Shown here: positions 41,639 to 48,173 of the stretch, one piece after another | How positions within the stretch are numbered: the stretch's first letter is position 1 | How the letters are laid out: every line of letters starts with the position of its first letter | NCBI RefSeq assembly: GCF_009755605.1 | Contig: NZ_WPNZ01000002.1 | Coordinates: 1-48,173, forward strand | Origin: Streptomyces typhae | Lineage (GTDB): Bacteria; Actinomycetota; Actinomycetes; Streptomycetales; Streptomycetaceae | Direction: 5' to 3' | DNA length: 48,173 nt | The notes under the pieces: model-generated | Told to the model about the DNA's origin: nothing | Database searches by the model: none | What the model saw: the letters and a program-made list of their open reading frames with translations, nothing else | Made by a program: the position numbers and the translations under genes

Positions 41639-42856
41639 TCAGGCCTCCACCCGCTCCCCGGCGCCGGGCACATGCTCGGCGACCAGGCGCTCCGGCCCCA
41701 AGGCGGCGGGGCGCGCGCGGTCCACCGCGTAGGCCACGGTGGCGACGCCCACGCCGAGTACGGCGAGCCCCGCGCCTGCCACGGCGGGCGAGGTCGTGCC
41801 GAAGCCGGCGGCGAGGGCGAGCCCCCCGATCCAGGCCCCGCCCGCGTTGGCGAGGTTGAACGCGGCCTGGTTCGCCGACGAGGCGAGCGAGGGCGCGGCG
41901 GCGGCCTTCTCCATGACCATGAGCTGCAGCGGCGACCCGGTCGTGAACGCGGCCATGCCGAGCAGCGTCACCCCCACCGTCGCACTCCACTCGGCCCGCA
42001 TCAGGAGCGGGAAGAACGCGAGCACGACGACCAGCGACCCGAGCCCGCCGAACAGCGTCCCGCGCAGCGAGTGGTCGGCGAGCCGCCCGCCGAGCAGGTT
42101 CCCTGCCGTGGCCCCCACGCCGAAGAGCGCGAGCAGCAGGGTGACGCTCGCCTCGGCGAACCCGGCGGAGTCCGTCAGCATCGGCGTGACGTAGCTGTAG
42201 GCGGCGAACAGCGCGCCGAAGCCCGCGACGGTCGTCCCGAGGGCGAGCCAGACGGGCAGCGACCGCAGCGCCCGCAGCTCCCCGCGCAGGCCCGCGCCCT
42301 CGCCGTGCCCGTGGTCGGCGGGCACGAGCAGCGCGAGCGCGGCGATCGCGGCGAGCCCGATGGCGCTGACGGCGAGGAACGTGGCCCGCCAGCCGAGCTG
42401 CTGCCCCATGAGGGTGGCCACGGGCACACCGACGACGTTGGCGACGGTGAGCCCGAGGAACATCAGGGACACCGACCTGGCCTTGCGCTCGGGCCCGACG
42501 AGCCCGGTGGCGACGACGGCGCCGACGCCGAAGAACGCGCCGTGCGGCAGTCCGCTGACGAAGCGGGCGGCGGTCAGGAGGTGGTAGTCGGGCGCGGCGG
42601 CGGACAGCGCGTTGCCGACGACGAACAGGCCCATGAGGCCGATGAGGACCCGGCGCCGGGGCATCCTCGCGGTGACGGCGGCGAGCAGTGGCGCGCCGAT
42701 GACGACGCCGAGCGCGTACGCGGAGACCAGGTGTCCCGCGGTCGGGATGGATATGTGCAGGTCGTCCGCGACGTTGGGCAGCAGGCCCATCATCACGAAC
42801 TCGGTGGTGCCGATGCCGAAGGCGCCCACGGCGAGGGCGAGCAGGGCCAGGGGCAT
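41639..42856 (-). CDS. MFS exporter, DHA1 family (12 TM)
   Basis: A 405-residue major-facilitator protein with 12 predicted membrane helices. The opening ALAVGAFGIGTTEFVMMGLL and motif-A region ARMPRRRVLIGLMGLFVVG are typical of AraJ/CmlR-like drug or sugar-efflux DHA1 members. The motif-C-like LTVANVVGVPVATLMGQ lies in helix 5. It expels a small molecule by proton antiport; the substrate is unknown. GGAAGG precedes the ATG at 42856. A palindrome-like TTACGTACGGAA lies about 100 bp upstream and may be an operator. Confidence 0.9.
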   Translation of the reverse strand: MPLALLALAVGAFGIGTTEFVMMGLLPNVADDLHISIPTAGHLVSAYALGVVIGAPLLAAVTARMPRRRVLIGLMGLFVVGNALSAAAPDYHLLTAARFVSGLPHGAFFGVGAVVATGLVGPERKARSVSLMFLGLTVANVVGVPVATLMGQQLGWRATFLAVSAIGLAAIAALALLVPADHGHGEGAGLRGELRALRSLPVWLALGTTVAGFGALFAAYSYVTPMLTDSAGFAEASVTLLLALFGVGATAGNLLGGRLADHSLRGTLFGGLGSLVVVLAFFPLLMRAEWSATVGVTLLGMAAFTTGSPLQLMVMEKAAAAPSLASSANQAAFNLANAGGAWIGGLALAAGFGTTSPAVAGAGLAVLGVGVATVAYAVDRARPAALGPERLVAEHVPGAGERVEA

Positions 42857-42958
42857 GAGGACGTACCTTCCGAACGGAACGGGCTGGGCGGGGCCGCACG
42901 GGCCAAAGGGTGCGGGAGGCGCGCGGGGGCAGCGGGGGACGGCGCGCGACTCATAAGT

Positions 42959-42970
42959 TTACGTACGGAA
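42959..42970. promoter_or_regulatory. near-palindromic site upstream of the DHA1 exporter
   Basis: TTACGTACGGAA is an inverted repeat with five of six pairs matching, in an AT-richer patch 103 bp upstream of the exporter start. It is a possible operator; no cognate regulator is adjacent. Confidence 0.35.
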
Positions 42971-43070
42971 CAAAGAGGCCCGGCCCGAGTATTCCGCGAG
43001 GCCGCCAGGCCGAGGACGCGGGGTTACGGGAGGCTGAAGACGGAAGCCCGAGGGCCGGGGAACGGTGTCG

Positions 43071-44093
43071 TCAGAGGTCCACGCTCGCGGCGACCGGCAG
43101 GTGGTCGCTGCTCGTCTCCGGCAGCGTCCAGGACGCCACCGGCTCGACCCCCTTGACCATGATCTGGTCGATGCGGGCCATCGGGAACGAGGCGGGCCAG
43201 CTGAAGCCGAACCCGTCGCCCGCGGCGCCCTGCGTGGAGCGCATCTGCGAGGTGACGGCGTTCAGGGCGCGGTCGTTCATCGTGCCGTTCAGGTCGCCGA
43301 GCAGCACGACCCTGCTGATGCTCTCGTGCCGGATGGCCCGGCCGAGGGCGTCGGCGCTGTCGTCGCGCTGCCCCGCGGTGAAGCCCGCGTCGAGCTTGAC
43401 GCGCACCGACGGCAGGTGCGCCACGTACACGGCGACCTCCCCCTTGGGGGTGTCGACGGTGGTCCGCAGCGCCCGGGTCCAGCCCAGCTTGATGTCGACG
43501 GGCTTGGTGCCGCTCAGCGGGTACTTGCTCCACACGCCGACGGTGCCCTGCACCGAGTGGTACTTGTACGTGCTCGCGAGGGCCTTCTCGTACGTCGGAA
43601 CGGCGGCGGAGGTGAGCTCCTCCAGGGCGATGACGTCGGCCCCGGACGCCGCGACGTCGCGGGCGGTGCCGGACGGGTCGGAGTTGTCGGCGTTGACGTT
43701 GTGCGTGGCGACGGTCAGGTCGCCGCCGCTGCCGGACTTGTCGGTCATGAGGCCGCCGAAGGCGCTGAACCAGGCGCACACCGGCAGGAGCAGGGCGATC
43801 AGGGCGGTGGCGGACTTGCGGACGACGGCGACGACGAGCAGGACCGGGACGAACACGCCGAGCCAGGGCAGAAACGTCTCGGTGAGGCTGCCGAGGTTGC
43901 CCACGCCGTTGGGGATCTGGGCGTGCAGCAGCATCACGAGCCCGACGAGGACCGCGCATCCCGCCGTGACGAGCCCGCGCCGCCAGATGCCGGGGTCGCC
44001 CCGCCATCCGCCGGCCAGGCGTCGCAGTCGGGAACCCGGACGCTCGGGCTCCGAGCCGCCGCTGTCCGTCTCCGCCTTGTACGCCTGCGCCAT
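43071..44093 (-). CDS. exo/endonuclease/phosphatase-family membrane protein
   Basis: A 340-residue protein. Three membrane helices (about 40-115: LVTAGCAVLVGLVMLLHAQI, LPWLGVFVPVLLVVAVV, ALIALLLPVCAWFSAFGG) precede an extracytoplasmic EEP domain (about 125-340). The EEP motifs are THNVNADNSDP, DVIALEELTS, VLLGDLNGTMND and SSDHLPVAAS, covering metal and catalytic residues. Members cleave phosphodiesters in nucleic acids, lipids or inositol phosphates; placement outside the membrane argues for an envelope or extracellular substrate. The start is taken at the ATG of 44093, with only a weak GAGAG upstream. Confidence 0.87.
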   Translation of the reverse strand: MAQAYKAETDSGGSEPERPGSRLRRLAGGWRGDPGIWRRGLVTAGCAVLVGLVMLLHAQIPNGVGNLGSLTETFLPWLGVFVPVLLVVAVVRKSATALIALLLPVCAWFSAFGGLMTDKSGSGGDLTVATHNVNADNSDPSGTARDVAASGADVIALEELTSAAVPTYEKALASTYKYHSVQGTVGVWSKYPLSGTKPVDIKLGWTRALRTTVDTPKGEVAVYVAHLPSVRVKLDAGFTAGQRDDSADALGRAIRHESISRVVLLGDLNGTMNDRALNAVTSQMRSTQGAAGDGFGFSWPASFPMARIDQIMVKGVEPVASWTLPETSSDHLPVAASVDL

Positions 44094-44286
44094 AACTCTC
44101 GTCGCCTCACTGACTGCCGTGCACACCGTCTCCCCGCTCTCAGAGCACCCTAGGCGATGATCCGGTGTCGTCCCCGCCGTCCGGGGACGGCCGTACGGGG
44201 ACGAGGACGAACGGGAGCGCTCACGGGGTTCCGGACGTCTGTACGTGGGGTGACCTCTGTGACAAAACGCGCACATCGACCGGGTG

Positions 44287-44312
44287 CCCGGCGTGGTGAA
44301 CGCCACGCCGGG
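44287..44312. terminator. perfect hairpin after the TetR gene
   Basis: CCCGGCGTGG (44287-44296), loop TGAACG, CCACGCCGGG (44303-44312) form a perfect 10-bp stem 10 bp beyond the stop of the minus-strand TetR gene. Confidence 0.75.
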
Positions 44313-44322
44313 CGGCGCCGGT

Positions 44323-44934
44323 TCACTTCCGCGGACGCATCCCCTCGAGGACGGTGTCGACGATGCGCGCGGCCAGGTCGTCGTCCAGCGGGTCGTTCGG
44401 GCGCAGCACGGCGCGTACCAGCATGGGGCCGACGAACAGCTCGTTGGCGAGCACGAGGTCGACGTCGGCACGCAGCTCGCCGTTCTCGACGCCCCGGCGC
44501 AGGACGTCCCGGACGACGCGGCGCTGCGGTTCGATGACCGTCTCGTGGTACACGTCCCACAGCTTCGGCAGACTCTTCATCTGTGCGAAGACGTTGTGCA
44601 GAAGTGCCGACGAACGCATGTTCAGGCCGCGGCGGCGGATGCGTTCGACGAGGACGACGAGGTCGTCGCGCATGGAGGTGCCGGGCAGGGTGGCGGGGGG
44701 CTCCTCCAGGCCGCGCAGGACGTCGACGAAGATCTCCTCCTTGCCGCTCCAGCGGCGGTAGATCGTGGCCTTGCCGACGCCCGCGGTGCGGGCGATGCGT
44801 TCCACGGAGATGTCCGCGAGGGGGACGCCGTCCTCGAACAGCTTGACCACGCCTTCGAGGATGGCCCTCTCCACGGCCTCACTGCGGGGCCGGCCTCGCG
44901 TGCCCTTGGCGTTCCGCCCCTGCTCCACTGTCAC
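44323..44934 (-). CDS. TetR-family regulator next to the DHA2 exporter
   Basis: A 203-residue regulator with an N-terminal helix-turn-helix (AILEGVVKLFEDGVPLADIS, IARTAGVGKATIYRRWSGKE) and a C-terminal TetR_C-like ligand domain (YHETVIEPQRRVVRDVLRRG). GGAGGA six bases before the GTG at 44934 sets the start; longer in-frame sequence upstream falls in a repeat element. The upstream gene on the same strand is a DHA2 exporter with a palindromic operator (46852-46870), the usual TetR-exporter arrangement. The inducing ligand is unknown. Confidence 0.9.
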   Translation of the reverse strand: MTVEQGRNAKGTRGRPRSEAVERAILEGVVKLFEDGVPLADISVERIARTAGVGKATIYRRWSGKEEIFVDVLRGLEEPPATLPGTSMRDDLVVLVERIRRRGLNMRSSALLHNVFAQMKSLPKLWDVYHETVIEPQRRVVRDVLRRGVENGELRADVDLVLANELFVGPMLVRAVLRPNDPLDDDLAARIVDTVLEGMRPRK

Positions 44935-44998
44935 GATTCCTCCGCGGTGTACGTCCCCCCGCATTCTCCCTGGCCCGCTGTGACGTGACCGTCGGCCG

Positions 44999-45119
44999 GG
45001 GCTGTGCCCACCCGTGCCGTCCCTGGCGGCCCCGCTGCCCACAGCGCTGGAGCGGCGGGGCGGTGCTGTCCCCGCTGTGGGCAATCGTTCCGCAGGGCGG
45101 AACGGGTGGGCACAGCCCC
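44999..45119. repeat. nested inverted-repeat element
   Basis: Outer arms GGGGCTGTGCCCACCCGT (44999-45016) and its exact reverse complement (45102-45119) are 18 bp. Inside, TGCCCACAGCG (45037-45047) pairs with CGCTGTGGGCA (45073-45083), and CGTTCCGC/GCGGAACG (45086-45093 with 45097-45104) forms a third stem with an AGG loop. The third stem overlaps the outer right arm by 3 bp, so the two foldings partly compete. The element fills the gap between the TetR and DHA2 genes. Confidence 0.9.
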
Positions 45120-45161
45120 CGGTTCCGGGCGACCGTCCCGCGGGGGCCCGCCCCGTCCCCG

Positions 45162-45229
45162 TACGGCACGGTCAGCGCCGTCCCCCTACGGCACGGTCAG
45201 CGCCGTCCCCTTTACGGCACGGTCAGCGC
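45162..45229. repeat. 25/26-bp tandem repeat over a stop codon
   Basis: TACGGCACGGTCAGCGC recurs at 45162, 45187 and 45213, with spacings of 25 and 26 bp. The third copy contains the stop codon (45223-45225) of the DHA2 exporter, so the 3' end of that gene has been duplicated downstream. Each copy has ACGGC facing GCCGT, a weak stem. Confidence 0.8.
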
Positions 45230-46827
45230 TCGGCGCCCACCCGGTCCCCCTCCGGGGCCGAAGCGGCGGGCTCGGACAACTCCTTCGGCGCCCTGCCGGG
45301 CAGGTAGAGGGACACGACGAGCACGCCCACGAGGGCGACCCCCGCCCCGCACAGCGCGGTGATGTGCATGGCGTGCAGGAACGAGTCGTTGGCGGAGGCG
45401 ACGAGCGCCTCCCCCCGCCCGCCGAGCCGCCCGGCGGCCCCGAGCGTCGCCTCGATCGACTCCCCGGCGGTGTGCCGTGCCCCCTCGGGCAGCACCTTCA
45501 GCTCGTCCTCCACTCCCCCGCGGTAGGCGGTGGACAGCACCGACCCGAGCACGGCGATGCCGAGCGCCCCGCCGACCTGCCGGAAGGTGTTGCTGAGCGC
45601 CGACGCGGAGCCGGCCTTCTCGCGCGGCAGGGCCTGCATGATGACGACGCTGGTGGGCGTCATGATGTGCGCCATGCCCGCGCCCATCAGGAAGAAGATG
45701 ACCTCCATGACCCAGATGGGCGTGTCGGCGTCGAGCAGGGTGAAGCCGACGAGCGTGAGGGCGACGAGCCCGAGCCCGCCCGCGCACACCGCGCGGACGC
45801 CGAAGCGGTCGACGACGAGCCGGGCGCGCGGCGCGAAGATCAGCTGGGCGACGGCGAGCGGCAGCATGAGCAGACCGGTCTTCAGGGGCGAGTACCCGCG
45901 CACGCTCTGGGTGTAGAAGACGGCGAAGAACGTCACGCCCATCAGCGCGAAGAAGACCAGCGCGATCGCGGTGATGGCGGCGGAGAAGACCCGGTTCTTG
46001 AAGTACGAGATGTCGATCGACGGGTGGTCGCTGCGCTTCTCGTACCAGACGAAACCGACGAGTACGGCGACGCCCGCGAGGATCGTGGCGAGGGCGGCGG
46101 GATCGGTGAAGTCGGCGAGCTGGCCGCCCTTGATGATGCCGTAGACGAGCAGCACGAGGCCGATGACGGACAGGACGACGCCGACCAGGTCGACGCGGCC
46201 CGGCTTCGGGTCCTTGGAGTCCGGGACGAGCGCGATCATCAGGCCGACGGCGACGATCACGATCGGCACGTTGATGAGGAAGACCGAGCCCCACCAGAAG
46301 TGGTCGAGGAGCAGTCCGCCGGTGATCGGTCCGATCGCGACGGCGAGGCCGACGCCGCCCGCCCAGATGCCGATGGCCTTGGGCTGCTCCTCGCGCTCGA
46401 AGACGTGCATGAGGACGGCGAGGGTGGCGGGCATCACGAAGGCGGCGCCGAGGCCCATCACCCCGCGGAACGCGATGAGTTCGGCGGGCGATCCGGACTG
46501 GGCGGCGAGCGCCGAGCCGATGCCGAACACGGCGAGCCCGGCGATGAGGACCTTCTTGCGGCCCACGCGGTCGCCGAGCAGGCCCGCGGTGAACAGGAGT
46601 CCGGCGAAGACGAGCGTGTAGGAGTTGATGGCCCACTCCAGCTCGCCCTGGGTGGCGCCGAGGCCGGTGGGTTCCGGGGTGGAGATGGTCTTGATGGCGA
46701 CGTTCAGGATCGAGTTGTCCAGGACGACGATCAGCAGGCTGAGCATCAGGACGCCGAGGATCGCCCAGCGGCGCCGGTGGACCGCCTCCGGTATGCGGGG
46801 CGTGTCGGGGACGGCAGATGTGGTCAT
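45223..46827 (-). CDS. MFS exporter, DHA2 family (14 TM)
   Basis: A 534-residue drug-efflux-type transporter with about 14 membrane helices. [17 protein letters not shown] is the DHA2 motif D1 in helix 1, [13 protein letters not shown] is motif A, and [20 protein letters not shown] is motif C in helix 5. A cytoplasmic or hairpin loop near 440-490 is Gly/Glu-rich. It probably exports antibiotics or other toxic compounds by proton antiport. A perfect palindrome overlaps its promoter region 25 bp upstream, and a TetR gene follows on the same strand. Its 3' end lies in a tandem duplication. Confidence 0.92.
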   Translation of the reverse strand: MTTSAVPDTPRIPEAVHRRRWAILGVLMLSLLIVVLDNSILNVAIKTISTPEPTGLGATQGELEWAINSYTLVFAGLLFTAGLLGDRVGRKKVLIAGLAVFGIGSALAAQSGSPAELIAFRGVMGLGAAFVMPATLAVLMHVFEREEQPKAIGIWAGGVGLAVAIGPITGGLLLDHFWWGSVFLINVPIVIVAVGLMIALVPDSKDPKPGRVDLVGVVLSVIGLVLLVYGIIKGGQLADFTDPAALATILAGVAVLVGFVWYEKRSDHPSIDISYFKNRVFSAAITAIALVFFALMGVTFFAVFYTQSVRGYSPLKTGLLMLPLAVAQLIFAPRARLVVDRFGVRAVCAGGLGLVALTLVGFTLLDADTPIWVMEVIFFLMGAGMAHIMTPTSVVIMQALPREKAGSASALSNTFRQVGGALGIAVLGSVLSTAYRGGVEDELKVLPEGARHTAGESIEATLGAAGRLGGRGEALVASANDSFLHAMHITALCGAGVALVGVLVVSLYLPGRAPKELSEPAASAPEGDRVGAER

Positions 46828-46851
46828 GCCGTTCAGCGTAGGCCTATTTCG

Positions 46852-46870
46852 ATACGAGACCGTCTCGTAT
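46852..46870. promoter_or_regulatory. palindromic TetR-type operator before the DHA2 exporter
   Basis: ATACGAGAC-C-GTCTCGTAT is a perfect 19-bp palindrome with one central base, 25-43 bp upstream of the exporter ATG. Size and placement suit a TetR-family dimer; the regulator at 44323-44934 is the natural candidate. Confidence 0.8.
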
Positions 46871-46880
46871 TGGAAAGGCT

Positions 46881-47033
46881 TTACTGCGGCTTTCCCAGAC
46901 CGTCACCCTGGCCGCCGGGCGGACCGTCACCCTGGCCGCCGGGCGGACCGGCACCCTGGCCGCCGGGCGGACCGGCACCTTGGCCCGCCGGGCGTATGCC
47001 AGGCGGATGCCGCTCGTCCATCATGCGGAACAT
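46881..47033 (-). CDS. possible small Pro/Gly-rich peptide (low confidence)
   Basis: A 50-residue reading frame ([18 protein letters not shown] and on) consisting largely of repeats of GAGPPGGQ or GDGPPGGQ. The 24-bp period of the DNA repeat preserves frame, and GTGGACGGAG precedes the ATG at 47033. In-frame sequence extends to 47117 with a weaker start. It lies 53 bp before the DHA2 exporter on the same strand and downstream of nothing obvious. It may be a real small protein or simply an open frame through a minisatellite. Confidence 0.3.
   Translation of the reverse strand: MFRMMDERHPPGIRPAGQGAGPPGGQGAGPPGGQGDGPPGGQGDGLGKPQ
46898..46994. repeat. 24-bp tandem repeat, four copies
   Basis: Units begin at 46898, 46922, 46946 and 46970 (consensus GACCGTCACCCTGGCCGCCG and on). 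Copies 1-2 have CCGTC where copies 3-4 have CCGGC; the fourth has one extra base. It fills part of the 381-bp gap between the DHA2 exporter and panB. Confidence 0.9.
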
Positions 47034-47208
47034 CTCCGTCCACTCTGCGGAACCCGCCCCTCCGGAGACCAGAACCCGCCAGGTCCCCCGCCGGGTCGGA
47101 AATGGCCGAAAAAACATCCCCTAGCCCGGAGGCGGCACGCGATGCCACCATGGATGTGATCCGGGGACGCCGTCAGGGCGCCTCGAGACGACAGAAGGAG
47201 CCGTTGCG

Positions 47209-48090
47209 ATGACGCAGCTTTCGGCTGCCCAGAGCCCCGCTTCCACGGAGCGGAGGACCGACAGCAGCAAGGCGCTGTACGGCGGCAAGGGCACACGCCG
47301 CATCACGGTCCGCGACATCACCGCCGCCAAGGAGCGCGGTGAGAAGTGGCCCATGCTCACCGCGTACGACGCGATGACCGCGTCGGTCTTCGACGAGGCC
47401 GGGATCCCGGTCATGCTCGTCGGCGACTCGGCGGGCAACTGCCACCTGGGGTACGAGACCACCGTGCCCGTGACCCTCGACGAGATGACGATGATGGCCT
47501 CGGCCGTCGTCCGGGGCACGAGCCGCGCCCTGATCGTCGGAGACCTGCCCTTCGGCTCGTACCAGGAGAGCCCCGTCCAGGCGCTCAGGTCCGCGACGCG
47601 CCTGGTCAAGGAGGCCGGCGTCGGCGCGGTGAAGCTGGAGGGCGGCGAGCGCTCGCTGGCCCAGACCGAGCTCGTCGTGCGGTCCGGCATCCCCGTCATG
47701 TCCCATCTCGGGCTGACCCCGCAGTCGGTGAACACCATGGGGTACCGCGTCCAGGGCCGCGGCGAGGAGGCCGCCCACCAGCTGCTCAGGGACGCCAAGT
47801 CGGCCGAGGCCGCGGGCGCCTTCGCGGTGGTCCTGGAGCTGGTGCCCGCCGAGCTCGCGGCCGAGGTCACGCGGTCCCTGAACATCCCGACGGTCGGCAT
47901 CGGCGCGGGCGTCGACTGCGACGCGCAGGTCCTGGTGTGGACCGACATGATGGGCCTGACCGGCGGGAGGATGCCGCGCTTCGTGAAGCAGTACGCGGAC
48001 CTGCGCGGGGTCATGGGCGACGCCGCGAAGGCGTTCGCCGAGGACGTGGTGGGCGCCGCGTTCCCCGCCCCGGAGCACTCCGTCCACTGA
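47209..48090 (+). CDS. panB: 3-methyl-2-oxobutanoate hydroxymethyltransferase
   Basis: A 293-residue TIM-barrel enzyme of the expected length. Family blocks are MLTAYDAMTASVFDEAGI, VMLVGDSAGNCHLGYETT (Mg2+-binding Asp), IVGDLPFGSYQ, VKLEGGE, PVMSHLGLTPQSVNTMGGY-like (here NTMGYRVQGR), VLELVPAELA and TVGIGAGVDCDAQVLVW. It uses methylenetetrahydrofolate to make ketopantoate, the first committed step of pantothenate and CoA synthesis. AGAAGGAG precedes the ATG at 47209. No other pan gene is in the window. Confidence 0.97.
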   Translation: MTQLSAAQSPASTERRTDSSKALYGGKGTRRITVRDITAAKERGEKWPMLTAYDAMTASVFDEAGIPVMLVGDSAGNCHLGYETTVPVTLDEMTMMASAVVRGTSRALIVGDLPFGSYQESPVQALRSATRLVKEAGVGAVKLEGGERSLAQTELVVRSGIPVMSHLGLTPQSVNTMGYRVQGRGEEAAHQLLRDAKSAEAAGAFAVVLELVPAELAAEVTRSLNIPTVGIGAGVDCDAQVLVWTDMMGLTGGRMPRFVKQYADLRGVMGDAAKAFAEDVVGAAFPAPEHSVH

Positions 48091-48173
48091 GACACCCGCG
48101 CCGTGGGGGCCCCGCCCCCCCGGGCGGGGCCGCACGGCGCGGCCCGGGCCCAGCGGGGACCCAGCGGGGCCCG

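Noticed and set aside
45004..47124. Plus-strand open frame of about 700 codons across the DHA2 exporter
   Set aside because: It is Asp/Glu/Arg-rich low-complexity sequence, antisense to a clear 14-TM transporter.

Overview
The window reads as a stretch of a Streptomyces-type actinomycete chromosome. The support is very high GC with strong third-position GC bias, frequent GTG and TTG starts, twin-arginine signal peptides, and a gene set typical of that genus: glnE, a GlnA2-type glutamine synthetase, NsrR with a flavohemoglobin, a MalR-like LacI repressor, DUF3105 with DUF305, nadE and panB. I saw no rRNA, tRNA, CRISPR array, transposase or integrase. All family assignments come from reading the sequence; no database search was run.

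Layout. Positions 1-276 hold a 73-bp tandem repeat. Positions 0.36-4.7 kb hold an MMPL transporter divergent from a sensor kinase/response regulator pair. Positions 4.8-12.6 kb carry a secreted DUF1996 protein, a small exported protein, a TAT-exported GH89 alpha-N-acetylglucosaminidase, a membrane protein with a sigma-factor-like N-terminus and a TPR protein. Positions 12.7-15.6 kb encode a ferritin-like di-iron protein, its probable flavin/2Fe-2S reductase and a TetR regulator. Positions 15.6-21.5 kb hold a receiver-PP2C phosphatase, a GH13 alpha-glucosidase followed directly by a MalR-like repressor, and a PAP2-family membrane enzyme. Positions 21.6-27.2 kb are nitrogen-related: glnE and glnA2 flanking two small enzymes. 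Positions 27.4-31 kb hold flavohemoglobin and NsrR, whose genes overlap tail to tail, then the DUF3105-DUF305 pair.

Positions 31.0-34.8 kb look like an accessory cassette: an XRE-like/TPR regulator divergent from four small genes (unknown, glycine-rich-domain-like, soluble protein kinase-like, and an internally duplicated protein). This is the best candidate in the window for an undescribed system. Positions 34.9-39.6 kb continue with DUF5990, an alpha/beta hydrolase, DUF998, a DUF6153-like protein and a TAT/lipoprotein multicopper oxidase. Positions 39.7-48.1 kb carry nadE, a DHA1 exporter, an exo/endonuclease/phosphatase-family membrane protein, a TetR regulator with a DHA2 exporter and its palindromic operator, and panB.

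Non-coding structure is rich. It includes an NsrR-type operator before the flavohemoglobin gene, a 22-bp perfect palindrome and 16-bp repeats before glnE, four 23-bp direct repeats before the DUF3105 gene, a nested inverted-repeat element near 45 kb, hairpins at several convergent gene ends, and tandem duplications that include stop codons. Several genes have a -10-like hexamer only 6-9 nt before the start codon, suggesting leaderless mRNAs.
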